From Streptomyces phaeofaciens (GTDB lineage Bacteria > Actinomycetota > Actinomycetes > Streptomycetales > Streptomycetaceae), in contig NZ_BMSA01000008.1 of NCBI RefSeq assembly GCF_014648915.1, positions 1 through 64,000 on the forward strand: a DNA stretch of 64,000 nucleotides. The letters are read 5' to 3'. Positions 41,819 to 51,533 of this stretch are shown in pieces. The notes under the pieces are model-generated. The model did no database searches and was not told the origin of the DNA. It saw only the letters and a program-made list of their open reading frames with translations. Position 1 is the stretch's first letter. Every line of letters starts with the position of its first letter. A program made the translations under genes and the position numbers.

Positions 41819-43069
41819 GTGCAGATGACGCCCCTGAACCCCGAGGACCCGCCCTCACTGGGCGACTTCGAACTCCTCGGCCGGATCGGCCAGGGAGGCA
41901 TGGGCCAGGTCTTCCTGGGAGAGTCGCCCGGCGGTGAACCCGCCGCGGTGAAGGTGATCAAGCCCTCGGTCGTGGACTTCGAGTCCCGCCAACGGTTCGC
42001 GCAGGAGATCGAGGTGCTCAAGACCATCTGGGGCCCGCGCATCGCGGCGTTCCTGGGAGCCGACGCGGAGGCGGATCAACCCTGGCTGGCCACCGAGTAC
42101 GTGGACGGCCCGGACCTCGCCCGGCACGTCAAGACGCACGGACCGCTCCCGTCCGTCCTCACCGCCGCGCTCGGCGCGGTCCTCGCCGAGGCACTGTCGG
42201 CCGTGCACACGCAGGACCTGCTCCACCGCGACCTCAAGCCCGCCAACGTCCTGCTCGGGCCGAACGGCCCGAAGATCATCGACTTCGGCCTGGCCGCCTT
42301 CACCGAGTCGCACGTCTCCCTCACCGCTCCCCACCAGGTCGTCGGCACCCCGATCTGCATGGCTCCCGAGCAGGCCGCCGGTGTGAAGCCCCTGACGGCG
42401 GCCGTGGACGTATACGCGCTGGGCGCGCTGCTCCTTTTCGCCGCGACAGGTCACTACCCGCACGAGGCGGCGACCCCTTACATGGTGTTCCACCTCGTCA
42501 CCGACCCCGGTACGGCCCCGGACCTGTCCGGTACACCCGGCGAACTGCTGCCGCTCCTGACCGGCATGCTCGCCCAGGACGCCGGGGACCGGCCTTCGCT
42601 GACCGATGTGGTGCAGCAGTGCCGCTCGGTGATCGAGGCCCAGGGCATGAAGATCGCCCAAGCGCGTCGCAGGCTCACCGCGCACACCGCTGGGCAACGT
42701 CACAAGACCGCGCCCGCCGCCGACGCCCCCACCCTCCCCCGGCCCGCACCCGCGAGCGACACGGACACCGCCCCGGCCGCCCAGGACGTACCGGCCCCGC
42801 CCGCTTCCCCTTCCCCGGCTCCCTCCCCCACCGTGGTCGAGACCGTCCCCGATCTCACCGACCCGCCGGTTCGGGACTCGCCCGACCCCACGCCTCCCAC
42901 CGGGGAGGGTCCCTCCGGCGGCCCCCGCCGCGAGCGGCCGGCGCCGAACCGCCCGCCCACGGCGTCCGGGCGGCCCCGGCAAGGAACGCAGACGCCGCGG
43001 CACTCCCCGCAGGCCCGCAGGACCGCGGAACGCCTCCGAACCGCGTACGCGGCGAGCGCTCCCTTCTGA
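41819..43069 (+). CDS. Serine/threonine protein kinase (soluble)
   Basis: The protein is 416 residues, GTG start with GAGG six bases before it; an ATG at 41825 is an alternative. The kinase domain is complete: GRIGQGGMGQVF (glycine loop), AAVKVIK (Lys), HRDLKPANVLL (catalytic loop), DFGLA and MAPEQA (APE motif). After residue 280 the chain is Pro/Ala/Thr-rich and ends in a basic stretch. There is no membrane segment, unlike PknB. It lies between an N-6 methylase and a DrmD-like helicase. Kinases next to methylases occur in Pgl/BREX type 2 (PglW), but this one lacks the PglW nuclease-like domain. Confidence 0.85.
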   Translation: MQMTPLNPEDPPSLGDFELLGRIGQGGMGQVFLGESPGGEPAAVKVIKPSVVDFESRQRFAQEIEVLKTIWGPRIAAFLGADAEADQPWLATEYVDGPDLARHVKTHGPLPSVLTAALGAVLAEALSAVHTQDLLHRDLKPANVLLGPNGPKIIDFGLAAFTESHVSLTAPHQVVGTPICMAPEQAAGVKPLTAAVDVYALGALLLFAATGHYPHEAATPYMVFHLVTDPGTAPDLSGTPGELLPLLTGMLAQDAGDRPSLTDVVQQCRSVIEAQGMKIAQARRRLTAHTAGQRHKTAPAADAPTLPRPAPASDTDTAPAAQDVPAPPASPSPAPSPTVVETVPDLTDPPVRDSPDPTPPTGEGPSGGPRRERPAPNRPPTASGRPRQGTQTPRHSPQARRTAERLRTAYAASAPF

Positions 43070-43210
43070 GACCCGCACCCGGCCTGCCGCACCGGGCCGC
43101 ACGGCCACTCCCCCCGTCCGCGCGTCCCGCCGCTTCGACGGTGACGCCACCGGACGACCCGTGACAGAACACACCCACCCCACCGACACGACCGCCCAGG
43201 AGGCAACCGC

Positions 43211-46096
43211 GTGACCGCCGACTTGAGCATCGCTCCCGCGACGAGCGGCGAGGACGCCCAGTTCCCGCCGGGCGCCCAGATCCTCGTACGGGACGAGGTG
43301 TGGCTGGTCCGCAACGCGACGCGGACGGAGCACGACGGCGCACGGATCGAGGCCGTCGGCGCCTCGGACTTCGTGCGCGACCAGGAGGCGGTGTTCTTCA
43401 CCGGGCTGGACCGGATCGAGCTGCTCGACCCGCGGCAGACCCGTCTGGTGCGCGACGACTCGCCGAACTTCCGCCGCTCGCGCCTGTTCCTGGAGGCGGT
43501 CCTGCGCAAGACCCCGCTGCCGCAGGCCGAGCGCGGCCTCGCGCTCGCGGATTCTTTCCTCCTGGACTCGCTCCCCTATCAACAGCGTCCCGCGCAGCTC
43601 GCTCTGTCGGGCCGCAACCTGCGCCCCCGCGTGCTCATCGCGGACGTCGTCGGTCTCGGCAAGACCCTGGAGATCGGCCTCACCCTCGCCGAGCTGATCC
43701 GCCGGGGCCGGGGCGAGCGCATCCTCGTCGTCACCCCGCAGCACGTCCTGGAGCAGTTCCAGCACGAGCTGTGGACACGGTTCGCGATCCCGCTGGTGCG
43801 TCTGGACTCGGTGGGCATCGAGCGGATCCAGCGGGAGATCCCCGCGGGCCGCAACCCCTTCACGTACTTCAAGCGGGTCATCGTCTCCATCGACACCCTG
43901 AAGAACACCGACCAGTACAAGCACCACCTGGAGCGGATCACCTGGGACGCGGTCGTCATCGACGAGTCGCACAACCTCATCAACAAGGGCTCCCTGCGCA
44001 ACCAGCTGGCCCGCACGCTGGCCCCGCACACCGACGCCCTGCTGCTGGCCTCCGCGACCCCGCACAACGGCGACGCCCGCTCCTTCGCCGAGCTGATCTC
44101 CCTGCTCGACCCGGCCGCGATCCGCGATCCCGAGCACTACCGCGCCGAGGACATCAAGCACCTGTTCATCCGGCGCACCAAGGTCAGTCCCGAGGTGCGC
44201 GAGCAGATGAAGGGCCAGTGGGCGGACCGCGGCCCCTCCCGCTCGGTCCGGGTGACGGCCACGCCCGCCGAGGAGAAGGTCTTCGAGGAACTGGCCGCGG
44301 TCTGGCTGCCGTCCGACGGTTCGAAGTCGGTCAGTGACGTCCCCCTGTTCCCCTACACCCTGCTGAAGTCCTTCCTCTCCTCCCACACGGCGCTGAAGGC
44401 CACGGTCAGCACGCGCATCAAGACGCTGGAGAAGAAGGACGCCCCGGAGGCGACGGCCGCCGAGCGCGCGGCCCTGCACCGGCTGCTGGAGCTGGCGTCG
44501 GGCATGGAGGAGGAGGACTCGGGCAAGTTCGGGGCCCTGCTGGAGCAGTTGAGGGAGATCGGGGTCGGACCGAGGTCCGACAAGCGGGTCGTGGTCTTCT
44601 CCGAGCGGGTGCAGACCCTGGAGTGGCTGGCGCGGACCGTGCCGGGGGCCCTCGGCTTCAAGGGGAAGGCCGCCCAGGAGGCGGCCCGGGTCATGCACGG
44701 CGGTCTGTCGGACGAGCAGCAGATGCAGTGCGTGGAGGACTTCGGCCTCGCGGACACGCCCGTACGGATCCTGTTCACCGGCGACGTCGCCTCCGAGGGC
44801 GTCAACCTGCACCGCCAGTGCCACCAGCTCGTCCACTACGACGTGCCCTGGTCGCTCATCCGCATCGAGCAGCGCAACGGCCGTATCGACCGCTACGGGC
44901 AGCCGCACCAGCCGCAGTTCAAGGCGCTGATCCTCACCAGCTCCGTCGACGGCGCCAAGGACGACACGCTCGTCGCGGAGCGCCTGCTGGAGCGCGAGGC
45001 CCAGGCCCACCAGTCGCTGGGCACGGCGGAGGCGGTCTCCGGCCTCTACCGGGCCGAGGCCGAGGAGAAGTCCCTCATCCAGGACCTGCTGCGGGGCCGC
45101 ACCGTGGACGAGTCCCTGGACGCCGACCGCACCTCCGACACCGACGACGGCGTGGACGACTTCCTCGCCGACTTCTTCGGCGCCGTGAACGACGAACCGG
45201 AGGAGGACGCGGCCACCACCGAAGCGGGCGGCGGCGACGGCAGCGGGGCAGTACCCCGGGCGCACGTGCCCCGGCTGTTCGCCTCCGCCCGCGAGTTCCT
45301 CGACGAGGCGCTGCGCGAGGTCTACCCGGACGCCCACGACCGGCTGGACCTGTCCACCGACCCGGAGACCGGCTTGCTCTCCTTCGTCCCGCCCTCCGAC
45401 CTGGTACACCGCCTCAAGGCGCTGCCCCCGGACTACATCCGCGAGCAGGGCCTGCGCGACCGTCTGAAGGTCACCTTCAACCGGCGGCTCGCCGACCACA
45501 GCCTGACGCGCGCCCGCGCCTCGGCGACCTCCAGCTGGCCCGACATCTCCCTGCTGACCGACCTGCACCCGGTCATGGAGTGGCTCACCGACAAGGTCCT
45601 GGTCCGCCTGGACCGCCAGGAGGCCCCGGTGCTGACCGCCGACGTGCCGCAGCCCACGTACCTCGTCCAGGGCATCTACTCCAACGCGCTCGGCCGCCCG
45701 ACCGTCGTCAAGTGGATGGCGGTCACCACCGACGGCGAGGTCGACGACGACATGGTGGCGGTGCTGCACCGCGCCCAGGTCGGCCCGACGATGGCGAACC
45801 CGGGCCTCGCCCACGACCCGGCCCGCCTCGCCGAGGCGATCCCCGGCGTCCTGGACACCGCGGAGGCGTTCCTGGAACGGCACCGCGCCGCGTGGAACGA
45901 ACCGCTCAGGGCCCCCATCGAGGAGTACAAGACCCGCCTGGGCTCCTGGGAGCAGCCGACACTGACGGGCAGTGCCGCCGCGCCCACCGGCACCCGCGAA
46001 CGCCTCGCCTCCCTCGCGGACTCCCTCCTCACCACCGGCCGCCCGATGCTGCGGGTCCTCGCCGTCCTGGCCCCCGCCACCGCCCACGCCGCCTGA
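43211..46096 (+). CDS. drmD: DrmD-like SNF2-family helicase
   Basis: The protein is 961 residues, GTG start after AGGAGG. Before the motor is RDEEWLVR-like text (VRDEVWLVRNA), LVRDDSPNFRRSRLFLEAVLR and LPYQQRPAQLAL (Q-motif). The SNF2 motifs are VVGLGKTLEIGL (Walker A, about residue 146), DESHN (II, about 251), LASATPHNG (III), TGDVASEGVNLH (V) and RIEQRNGRIDRYGQ (VI). This layout is that of DrmD from class 1 DISARM. It is followed 23 nt later by a DrmMI-like methyltransferase gene. DrmA, DrmB and DrmC are not in the window, so the set is incomplete or a variant. The name is by similarity only. Confidence 0.72.
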   Translation: MTADLSIAPATSGEDAQFPPGAQILVRDEVWLVRNATRTEHDGARIEAVGASDFVRDQEAVFFTGLDRIELLDPRQTRLVRDDSPNFRRSRLFLEAVLRKTPLPQAERGLALADSFLLDSLPYQQRPAQLALSGRNLRPRVLIADVVGLGKTLEIGLTLAELIRRGRGERILVVTPQHVLEQFQHELWTRFAIPLVRLDSVGIERIQREIPAGRNPFTYFKRVIVSIDTLKNTDQYKHHLERITWDAVVIDESHNLINKGSLRNQLARTLAPHTDALLLASATPHNGDARSFAELISLLDPAAIRDPEHYRAEDIKHLFIRRTKVSPEVREQMKGQWADRGPSRSVRVTATPAEEKVFEELAAVWLPSDGSKSVSDVPLFPYTLLKSFLSSHTALKATVSTRIKTLEKKDAPEATAAERAALHRLLELASGMEEEDSGKFGALLEQLREIGVGPRSDKRVVVFSERVQTLEWLARTVPGALGFKGKAAQEAARVMHGGLSDEQQMQCVEDFGLADTPVRILFTGDVASEGVNLHRQCHQLVHYDVPWSLIRIEQRNGRIDRYGQPHQPQFKALILTSSVDGAKDDTLVAERLLEREAQAHQSLGTAEAVSGLYRAEAEEKSLIQDLLRGRTVDESLDADRTSDTDDGVDDFLADFFGAVNDEPEEDAATTEAGGGDGSGAVPRAHVPRLFASAREFLDEALREVYPDAHDRLDLSTDPETGLLSFVPPSDLVHRLKALPPDYIREQGLRDRLKVTFNRRLADHSLTRARASATSSWPDISLLTDLHPVMEWLTDKVLVRLDRQEAPVLTADVPQPTYLVQGIYSNALGRPTVVKWMAVTTDGEVDDDMVAVLHRAQVGPTMANPGLAHDPARLAEAIPGVLDTAEAFLERHRAAWNEPLRAPIEEYKTRLGSWEQPTLTGSAAAPTGTRERLASLADSLLTTGRPMLRVLAVLAPATAHAA

Positions 46097-46119
46097 CCGA
46101 CCCGCAGAGGTACACGAAG

Positions 46120-49100
46120 ATGACGTACGACAGCCTGGTCAACCGCGGCGACTACTTCTCCGCGCACTACCTCGCCGAGATCCTCCCCAAGGACCTCAAG
46201 TCCGGCCTGCTCGCCGAATGGAAGCAGCGCGAGGAGGACGCCGCCGGCACCGAGCGGCCCGAGGGCGCCCTGCCCGTCACCCCGCGCGCGGGCCTGCGGG
46301 CGCTGCGCCGCCCCTACTTCGCGGCCCGCTCCTACTTCACGATGGACGAGGAGCGGGCGGCGACCGGCGACGACGCCGTGACGTACGACGCCCCCGAGTG
46401 GCGCGACCGCGTCCGCACGCTCAACACGGAGGTGCTGCACGCCCTCGGCTTCGACGCCAAGCCGGGCACGCTCACCGTCGTCCGCGCCGACCAGTCCCAC
46501 GAGGTGACGGTCGCGCACGCGGAGAAGGACCTCGTCGCCCTGGACTGCGGCTGGTCCGCCGAACCCGACGACGCCCTGGACCCCGACGGCCCCGGACGCC
46601 TCCTGGACGAACTGCGCCTGGACGGCCAGCACACGATCACCACCGGCTCCAAGCTCGCCTCCTTCCTGTTCGCCTGCGAGGACGCCCCCCGCTACGTCCT
46701 GCTGCTGGTCGGCGGCGTCGTCGTGCTCGCCGACCGGGCCGCGTGGGGCGAGGGCCGCTACCTGGCGGTCTCGCTGGACGCGGCGCTGGAGCGCAACGAC
46801 GTCAAGGCGGGCGGCGAACTCGACACGGCGGCCGCCCTGTTCGGCGCCGACTCGCTGCGCACCCCGGAGGAGGGAGGCGAGAACCCCCTCGCGTCCCTGC
46901 TCGACAAGTCGACCAAGCACGCGGTGGGCGTCTCCAGCGAACTCCGCGACGGTCTGCGGCTGAGCGTCGAACTGATCGCCAACGAGGTCCTGGACCGGCT
47001 GCGCGAGGCCGGCGTCCGCCCGGAGGAGGTCAAGGAACTCCCCGAGCTGGGCCGCCAGTTGACCCGCGAGTCGCTGCGCTACCTGTACCGCGTCCTGTTC
47101 CTGCTCTACGCGGAGGCCCGCCCCGAACTGGGCATCCTGCCCTCGGACTACCCCGAGTACCAGCTGGGCTACGGCCTCGGCCGCCTCGGCGAGCTGATCG
47201 CCGAGCGCGACCTCGTCGACGAGAAGTCCCGCAAGGGCTTCTACCTGTACGAGTCGCTGGACCTGCTCTTCCGCAAGGTCCAGGAGGGCCACCGCCCGCG
47301 CCGCACCCACGGCGTGGACGCGGAGTCCGCCGACGCCGTCACCGCGAAGACGTCGGAGGACATGGGCCTGCGCTTCGAGCCGCTGCACTCCAAGCTGTTC
47401 GAGCCGGAGGCGATCCGGCTGATCGGCCGCGACACCGTCCCGGACCCGCGCGTCGACACCGAGGCGGACGCCGGCGGCGAGGACGAGCCGGGCGGGGAGC
47501 GCTTCGTCGACACCCGCCTGCGCAACGAGGCGCTCTACCGGGTGCTGCGCCTGCTGATGCTGACCCGCGGCAAGCGGCGCGAGCGCGGCGGCTTCATCTC
47601 CTACGCCCAGCTCGGCATCAACCAGCTCGGCGCCGTGTACGAAGGCCTGATGTCCTACTCGGGCTTCGTCGCGGGCGAGGAGCTGTACGAGGTCGCGAAG
47701 AACGGCGACCCGAAGGACGGCTCCTGGCTGGTCCCGGCGACGAAGGCCGACGAGTACCCCGACGAGGTGTTCGTCCGCCAGAAGGACGAGGACACCGGCG
47801 TGGAGGAGCGCGTGCGGTACGCGCCGGGCGCGTTCGTGTACCGCCTGTCGGGCCGCGACCGCCAGACGTCGGCCTCGTACTACACGCCCGAGTCGCTGAC
47901 CCGCGTGACGGTCCAACTGGCCCTGCAGCACCGCCTGGACCAGGACGACACGGTCACCGAGGCCCGCGAACTCCTCGACTGGAAGATCTGCGAGCCGGCG
48001 CTCGGCTCGGGCGCGTTCCTCAACGAGGCGATCAACCAGGTCGCGGCGGAGTACCTGCGGCGCCGCCAGGACGAGTTGGGCGTCGCCGTCGACACGGAGA
48101 AGTACGCGGTCGAACTCCAGAAGGCCAAGGCGTACATCGCCCTGCACAACTCCTACGGCGTCGACCTCAACAACACGGCCGTGGAGCTGGCGGAGGTCTC
48201 GCTGTGGCTGAACACCATGCACCCCGGCATGGAGGCCCCGTGGTTCGGCCTGCACCTGCGGCGGGGCAACTCGCTGATCGGTGGACGGCGGGAGGTGTAC
48301 TCCGCCGAGCGCCTGAAGAAGGGCGGCTGGCTGGGCACGACGCCGGAACGCTTCCCGCTGTCGGAGGCCCTGGCGGGCGCCCCGCTGCCCGAGGGCGCCG
48401 TCCACCACTTCCTCCTCCCGGCGAAGGAGTGGGGCGCGGTCGCCGCCGAGAAGGAGGCCAAGGCGCTGGCCCCGGAGGAGGCGAAGGCGCTGGCCGCCTG
48501 GCGCAAGGCGATCACCAAGTCCCCCAGCCCCGCGCAGACCAAGCGGTTGCAGGGCCTGGCACGGCGGGCGGAGTACCTGTGGGGGCTGGTCGTCCGCCGG
48601 CTGGAGATCTCCGAACGGGAGATCTCACGGCGCATCGACGTCTGGGGCGCGGAGGACGGCTGGCTGCGCTCGCCCGAGGTCGCGGTCCCGAGGGAGAAGG
48701 TCAAGGCCGACCTGGAAGCGGTCGACACCCCGTACTGGCGCCTGAAGACGCTGATGGACGCGTGGTGCGCGCTGTGGTTCTGGCCCGTGCAGGAGGCTGC
48801 GCTGCTGGACGGCTCGCACGAGTCGTACGCACGGGCGGCGGAGGTCGCGTCGCAGTCGGCGGGGTGGACGGTGACGGCGGCGCCGGTCGCGATTCCGGCT
48901 CAGTCGGGTGCGGCTGCGCGGGAGACGTACGAGTCGGAGGACCTGTTCGGTGAGGTCCAGGTCGTCGAGGTCAAGGCGAAGGGCGCGCGGGGCGGCAGCC
49001 GCAAGGAGCAGATCCGGGGCGAGCGCCGCCCGGTCGTCGCGCTGGCCTCACTAGACGACTGGCTCGACTTCGCCGAGTCGCTGCTGGGCACGCAGGACGT

Positions 49101-51219
49101 GGCCGCGGACTCGCTGGTGGCCCAGTTCGAGACGCTGGACGCGCTGGAGCGGTACGAGGACGAGCTGCCCGAGTGGATGGGCATGGAGAGGTTCACGTCG
49201 CTGGAGTCGCGGTATCCGTGGGCGGGGGTCGCACGGGATGTGGCTGAGCGGCAGGGGTTCTTTCACTGGGAATTGGAGTTCGGGCAGGTCTTCGGTAGTC
49301 GGGGCGGGTTTGACTTGCAGGTGGGGAATCCGCCTTGGGTTCGGCCTGACTGGCAAGAGGACGCTGTCCTGGCGGAACTAGAGCCTTGGTTCAAACTCTC
49401 TAGCAAACCGAGCACGGAAGAGTGGAGGCTCCGAAAAGCGGAGACTCTAGAAAGTTACGGGCCCCGCTACTTCCTGGAAGAACTCTCCACGAATACTGGA
49501 CTCGGTGAATCATTGACTTCACCGGTGTTCTATCCCCTAATTTCTGGGTCTCGACCAAACCTGTACCGCTCCTTCATGTGTCAGGTTTGGCACCATTCAA
49601 ACCTTTTCGGATCATCCGGGATGATCCACCCTGACACCCACCTCGAGGGCTCCAAAGATGGGCGCCTCCGAGCAGAGGCATACCATCACCTAAGGCTGCA
49701 TGCAACTTTTATCAACTCAGGGAACTGGGCCTTCGAGATCGGCCGAACCGTTCCCTTCGGATTGCACATCTATGGCTCACGGAATCCGAGCATTGACTTC
49801 CTCACCCTTAGCCAACTGCACTCCGCGTCAGTACTTCTCGAATCCCTGAAGCATGACGGCTCCGGGCCAATCCCCGCACAGAAGTCCGGAGGAACCTGGG
49901 ACGTAAGGCCTCATAAGTCACGACTAATTCGAGTGACACCGAGGCTACTGATTCAATGGCAAACTCTTCTAGCAGGCGAGACATCACCGGTCGAGCAAAC
50001 TCAACTGCTGCATTCAATTACTACACACGAACAGGAAGCTATCGTCGCACTGGCACGCGTCACGGATAGGTTGAGGGCCCACAAGCCCTTCATCAGCACC
50101 GGCTACAACGAAACAAACGCCAAACAGGATGGCATTATTCGGCACGAGGTGGGCGACAGAGAGAATTGGGATGAAGTAATCCTACAGGGCTCACACTTCT
50201 CAGCAGCCACTCCATTCGCCAAGCAACCAAATCTGCCCATGCGCAACGGGAAAGACTGGATCCAATGGGACCTGGCTAGCCTATCCGAAGATGAAATTCC
50301 GCGAAGCACCTACGCACGAGCTTGCGATCGCAACATTTTCGAGGCGGCACAAGACCGCTGGGATGACAGCCCAAGCACTAAGACTTATCGGCTAGCCTGG
50401 CGGCGAATGATCGACCCAAAGAATACAGAGCGGAGCCTTTTCGCGACACTAATTCCCCCCGGCCCACCCCATGTACACACAGTGAATTCCATGGCGTTCA
50501 CGAACGATAAAGATACTGCCCTTAATGCAGGATTCTGGGCCTCTCTGCCGCTTGACTATCTCCTGCGCGTAACAGGACGTTCTGATCTTCAGCAAGGCGA
50601 GGCACTTAAAATGCCTGCCGCCACTTCGGGCCACCCTTTGACTCATCCTCTCCTTCTGCGCACCCTGCGCTTGAACGCGCTAACCAATGCCTACGCACCT
50701 CTATGGGAAGCTCTTTTCGATAAGACCTGGCCAGCCTATGAGGATTGGGCCAATCCAAACTGGCCTAAAATCAGCCCACTCGCCACACACCTGCGCCCTA
50801 ATTGGATGCACGACACTCCGCTCCGCACTGAATACGCACGCCGAGCCGCCCTCGTGGAGATTGACGCCCTAGTGTCCGTCTGGCTTGGCATCACTGCGGG
50901 CCAGCTAGTCGCGATTTATAAGTCTCGCTATGCGGTTCTCTCTGATCGCGAATCGGCAATGTACTTTGATGCCGCCGGACGCAGGATCGCATCTGATCCC
51001 TACGCCTACGGTCACGGCCAAGGGAAAGACACGTACCTCGCCCTGCTCTCGCACCTGGAGACCCCAGAGATCACGCCACCCCCGGTCGGATACACCGCCC
51101 CCTTCTACAAGGCCGACCGTGAGGCCGAGATGCGGGCCGCACACGCGCACTTCCAGGATCGCCTAGACAAGGAGATCGCTGCTGGTCGCTGGGTTCCGCC
51201 CGGAAGTCGCGAGGCCTGA
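46120..51219 (+). CDS. drmMI: DrmMI-like adenine-specific DNA methyltransferase (Eco57I type)
   Basis: The protein is 1,699 residues. It has an N-terminal helicase-partner-type region, then ASYYTPESLTRVTVQLAL, the SAM loop EPALGSGAFLNEA (about residue 625) and VDLNNTAVELAEVSLWL. Catalytic NPPW is at about residue 1070 (VGNPPWVRPDW). The rest to residue 1,640 should hold the target-recognition domain. From about 49,240 to 51,010 the DNA becomes AT-richer with codons such as CTA, AGT and ATT, unlike the G/C-rich flanks. This suggests the recognition region came from elsewhere. It follows DrmD and could methylate host DNA to protect it from the linked helicase. A perfect hairpin follows the stop. 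Confidence 0.75.
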   Translation: MTYDSLVNRGDYFSAHYLAEILPKDLKSGLLAEWKQREEDAAGTERPEGALPVTPRAGLRALRRPYFAARSYFTMDEERAATGDDAVTYDAPEWRDRVRTLNTEVLHALGFDAKPGTLTVVRADQSHEVTVAHAEKDLVALDCGWSAEPDDALDPDGPGRLLDELRLDGQHTITTGSKLASFLFACEDAPRYVLLLVGGVVVLADRAAWGEGRYLAVSLDAALERNDVKAGGELDTAAALFGADSLRTPEEGGENPLASLLDKSTKHAVGVSSELRDGLRLSVELIANEVLDRLREAGVRPEEVKELPELGRQLTRESLRYLYRVLFLLYAEARPELGILPSDYPEYQLGYGLGRLGELIAERDLVDEKSRKGFYLYESLDLLFRKVQEGHRPRRTHGVDAESADAVTAKTSEDMGLRFEPLHSKLFEPEAIRLIGRDTVPDPRVDTEADAGGEDEPGGERFVDTRLRNEALYRVLRLLMLTRGKRRERGGFISYAQLGINQLGAVYEGLMSYSGFVAGEELYEVAKNGDPKDGSWLVPATKADEYPDEVFVRQKDEDTGVEERVRYAPGAFVYRLSGRDRQTSASYYTPESLTRVTVQLALQHRLDQDDTVTEARELLDWKICEPALGSGAFLNEAINQVAAEYLRRRQDELGVAVDTEKYAVELQKAKAYIALHNSYGVDLNNTAVELAEVSLWLNTMHPGMEAPWFGLHLRRGNSLIGGRREVYSAERLKKGGWLGTTPERFPLSEALAGAPLPEGAVHHFLLPAKEWGAVAAEKEAKALAPEEAKALAAWRKAITKSPSPAQTKRLQGLARRAEYLWGLVVRRLEISEREISRRIDVWGAEDGWLRSPEVAVPREKVKADLEAVDTPYWRLKTLMDAWCALWFWPVQEAALLDGSHESYARAAEVASQSAGWTVTAAPVAIPAQSGAAARETYESEDLFGEVQVVEVKAKGARGGSRKEQIRGERRPVVALASLDDWLDFAESLLGTQDVAADSLVAQFETLDALERYEDELPEWMGMERFTSLESRYPWAGVARDVAERQGFFHWELEFGQVFGSRGGFDLQVGNPPWVRPDWQEDAVLAELEPWFKLSSKPSTEEWRLRKAETLESYGPRYFLEELSTNTGLGESLTSPVFYPLISGSRPNLYRSFMCQVWHHSNLFGSSGMIHPDTHLEGSKDGRLRAEAYHHLRLHATFINSGNWAFEIGRTVPFGLHIYGSRNPSIDFLTLSQLHSASVLLESLKHDGSGPIPAQKSGGTWDVRPHKSRLIRVTPRLLIQWQTLLAGETSPVEQTQLLHSITTHEQEAIVALARVTDRLRAHKPFISTGYNETNAKQDGIIRHEVGDRENWDEVILQGSHFSAATPFAKQPNLPMRNGKDWIQWDLASLSEDEIPRSTYARACDRNIFEAAQDRWDDSPSTKTYRLAWRRMIDPKNTERSLFATLIPPGPPHVHTVNSMAFTNDKDTALNAGFWASLPLDYLLRVTGRSDLQQGEALKMPAATSGHPLTHPLLLRTLRLNALTNAYAPLWEALFDKTWPAYEDWANPNWPKISPLATHLRPNWMHDTPLRTEYARRAALVEIDALVSVWLGITAGQLVAIYKSRYAVLSDRESAMYFDAAGRRIASDPYAYGHGQGKDTYLALLSHLETPEITPPPVGYTAPFYKADREAEMRAAHAHFQDRLDKEIAAGRWVPPGSREA

Positions 51220-51236
51220 TTTCCGCTCCTTACAGT

Positions 51237-51273
51237 GACGGTCGGCGCTTCCTTATGAGAAGCGCCGACCGTC
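51237..51273 (+). terminator. Terminator hairpin after the DrmMI-like gene
   Basis: A perfect 15-bp stem (51237-51251 with 51259-51273) and 7-nt loop start 17 nt after the stop. It lies between this gene and the convergent DUF397 gene, so may serve both. Confidence 0.8.
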
Positions 51274-51326
51274 GCGAGCCACTATGCAACTCCGCCCGCC
51301 CAGCCATCGGACCGACGGGCTCACGT

Positions 51327-51533
51327 TCACATCGCCCGGAGCAACGCCACCCACGCCACCGAGCCAACTTTCAGCACAGCCCCGCCGCCCTGCCCCACGC
51401 ACTTCGAGTCACGCACATGCACGCCGACAGCCGTAAGGGCGACCTCAACGCACTCACCGCCCGACCCCGTGCTGTAACTGCTGGTGCGCCAGGGCAGATT
51501 GGTCTCACCGTGCGTCGCGTCTTCCGCGTTCAT
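51327..51533 (-). CDS. DUF397 protein
   Basis: The protein is 68 residues with the DUF397 pattern: WRTSSYSTGSGGECVEVAL, then VHVRDSKCVG and a Trp near the end (SVAWVALLRAM). Its ATG overlaps the TGA of the upstream Scr1 fragment (ATGA), the normal arrangement of Scr1/DUF397 pairs in Streptomyces. DUF397 proteins act as small partners (often described as toxin-like) of Scr1-type XRE regulators. Since the upstream Scr1 gene is truncated, this copy has lost its natural partner and possibly its promoter. Confidence 0.75.
   Translation of the reverse strand: MNAEDATHGETNLPWRTSSYSTGSGGECVEVALTAVGVHVRDSKCVGQGGGAVLKVGSVAWVALLRAM

Noticed and set aside
39434..43069. Pgl/BREX type 2 system (kinase plus methylase)
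   Set aside because: The kinase lacks the extra domains of PglW, and no PglY, PglZ or Lon-like gene is in the window. Only the pairing of kinase and methylase is similar.
46120..51219. Two separate genes divided at the composition change near 49,240
   Set aside because: The frame stays open with no start signal at the change, and the methyltransferase motifs I and IV lie on opposite sides of it, so one protein is required.
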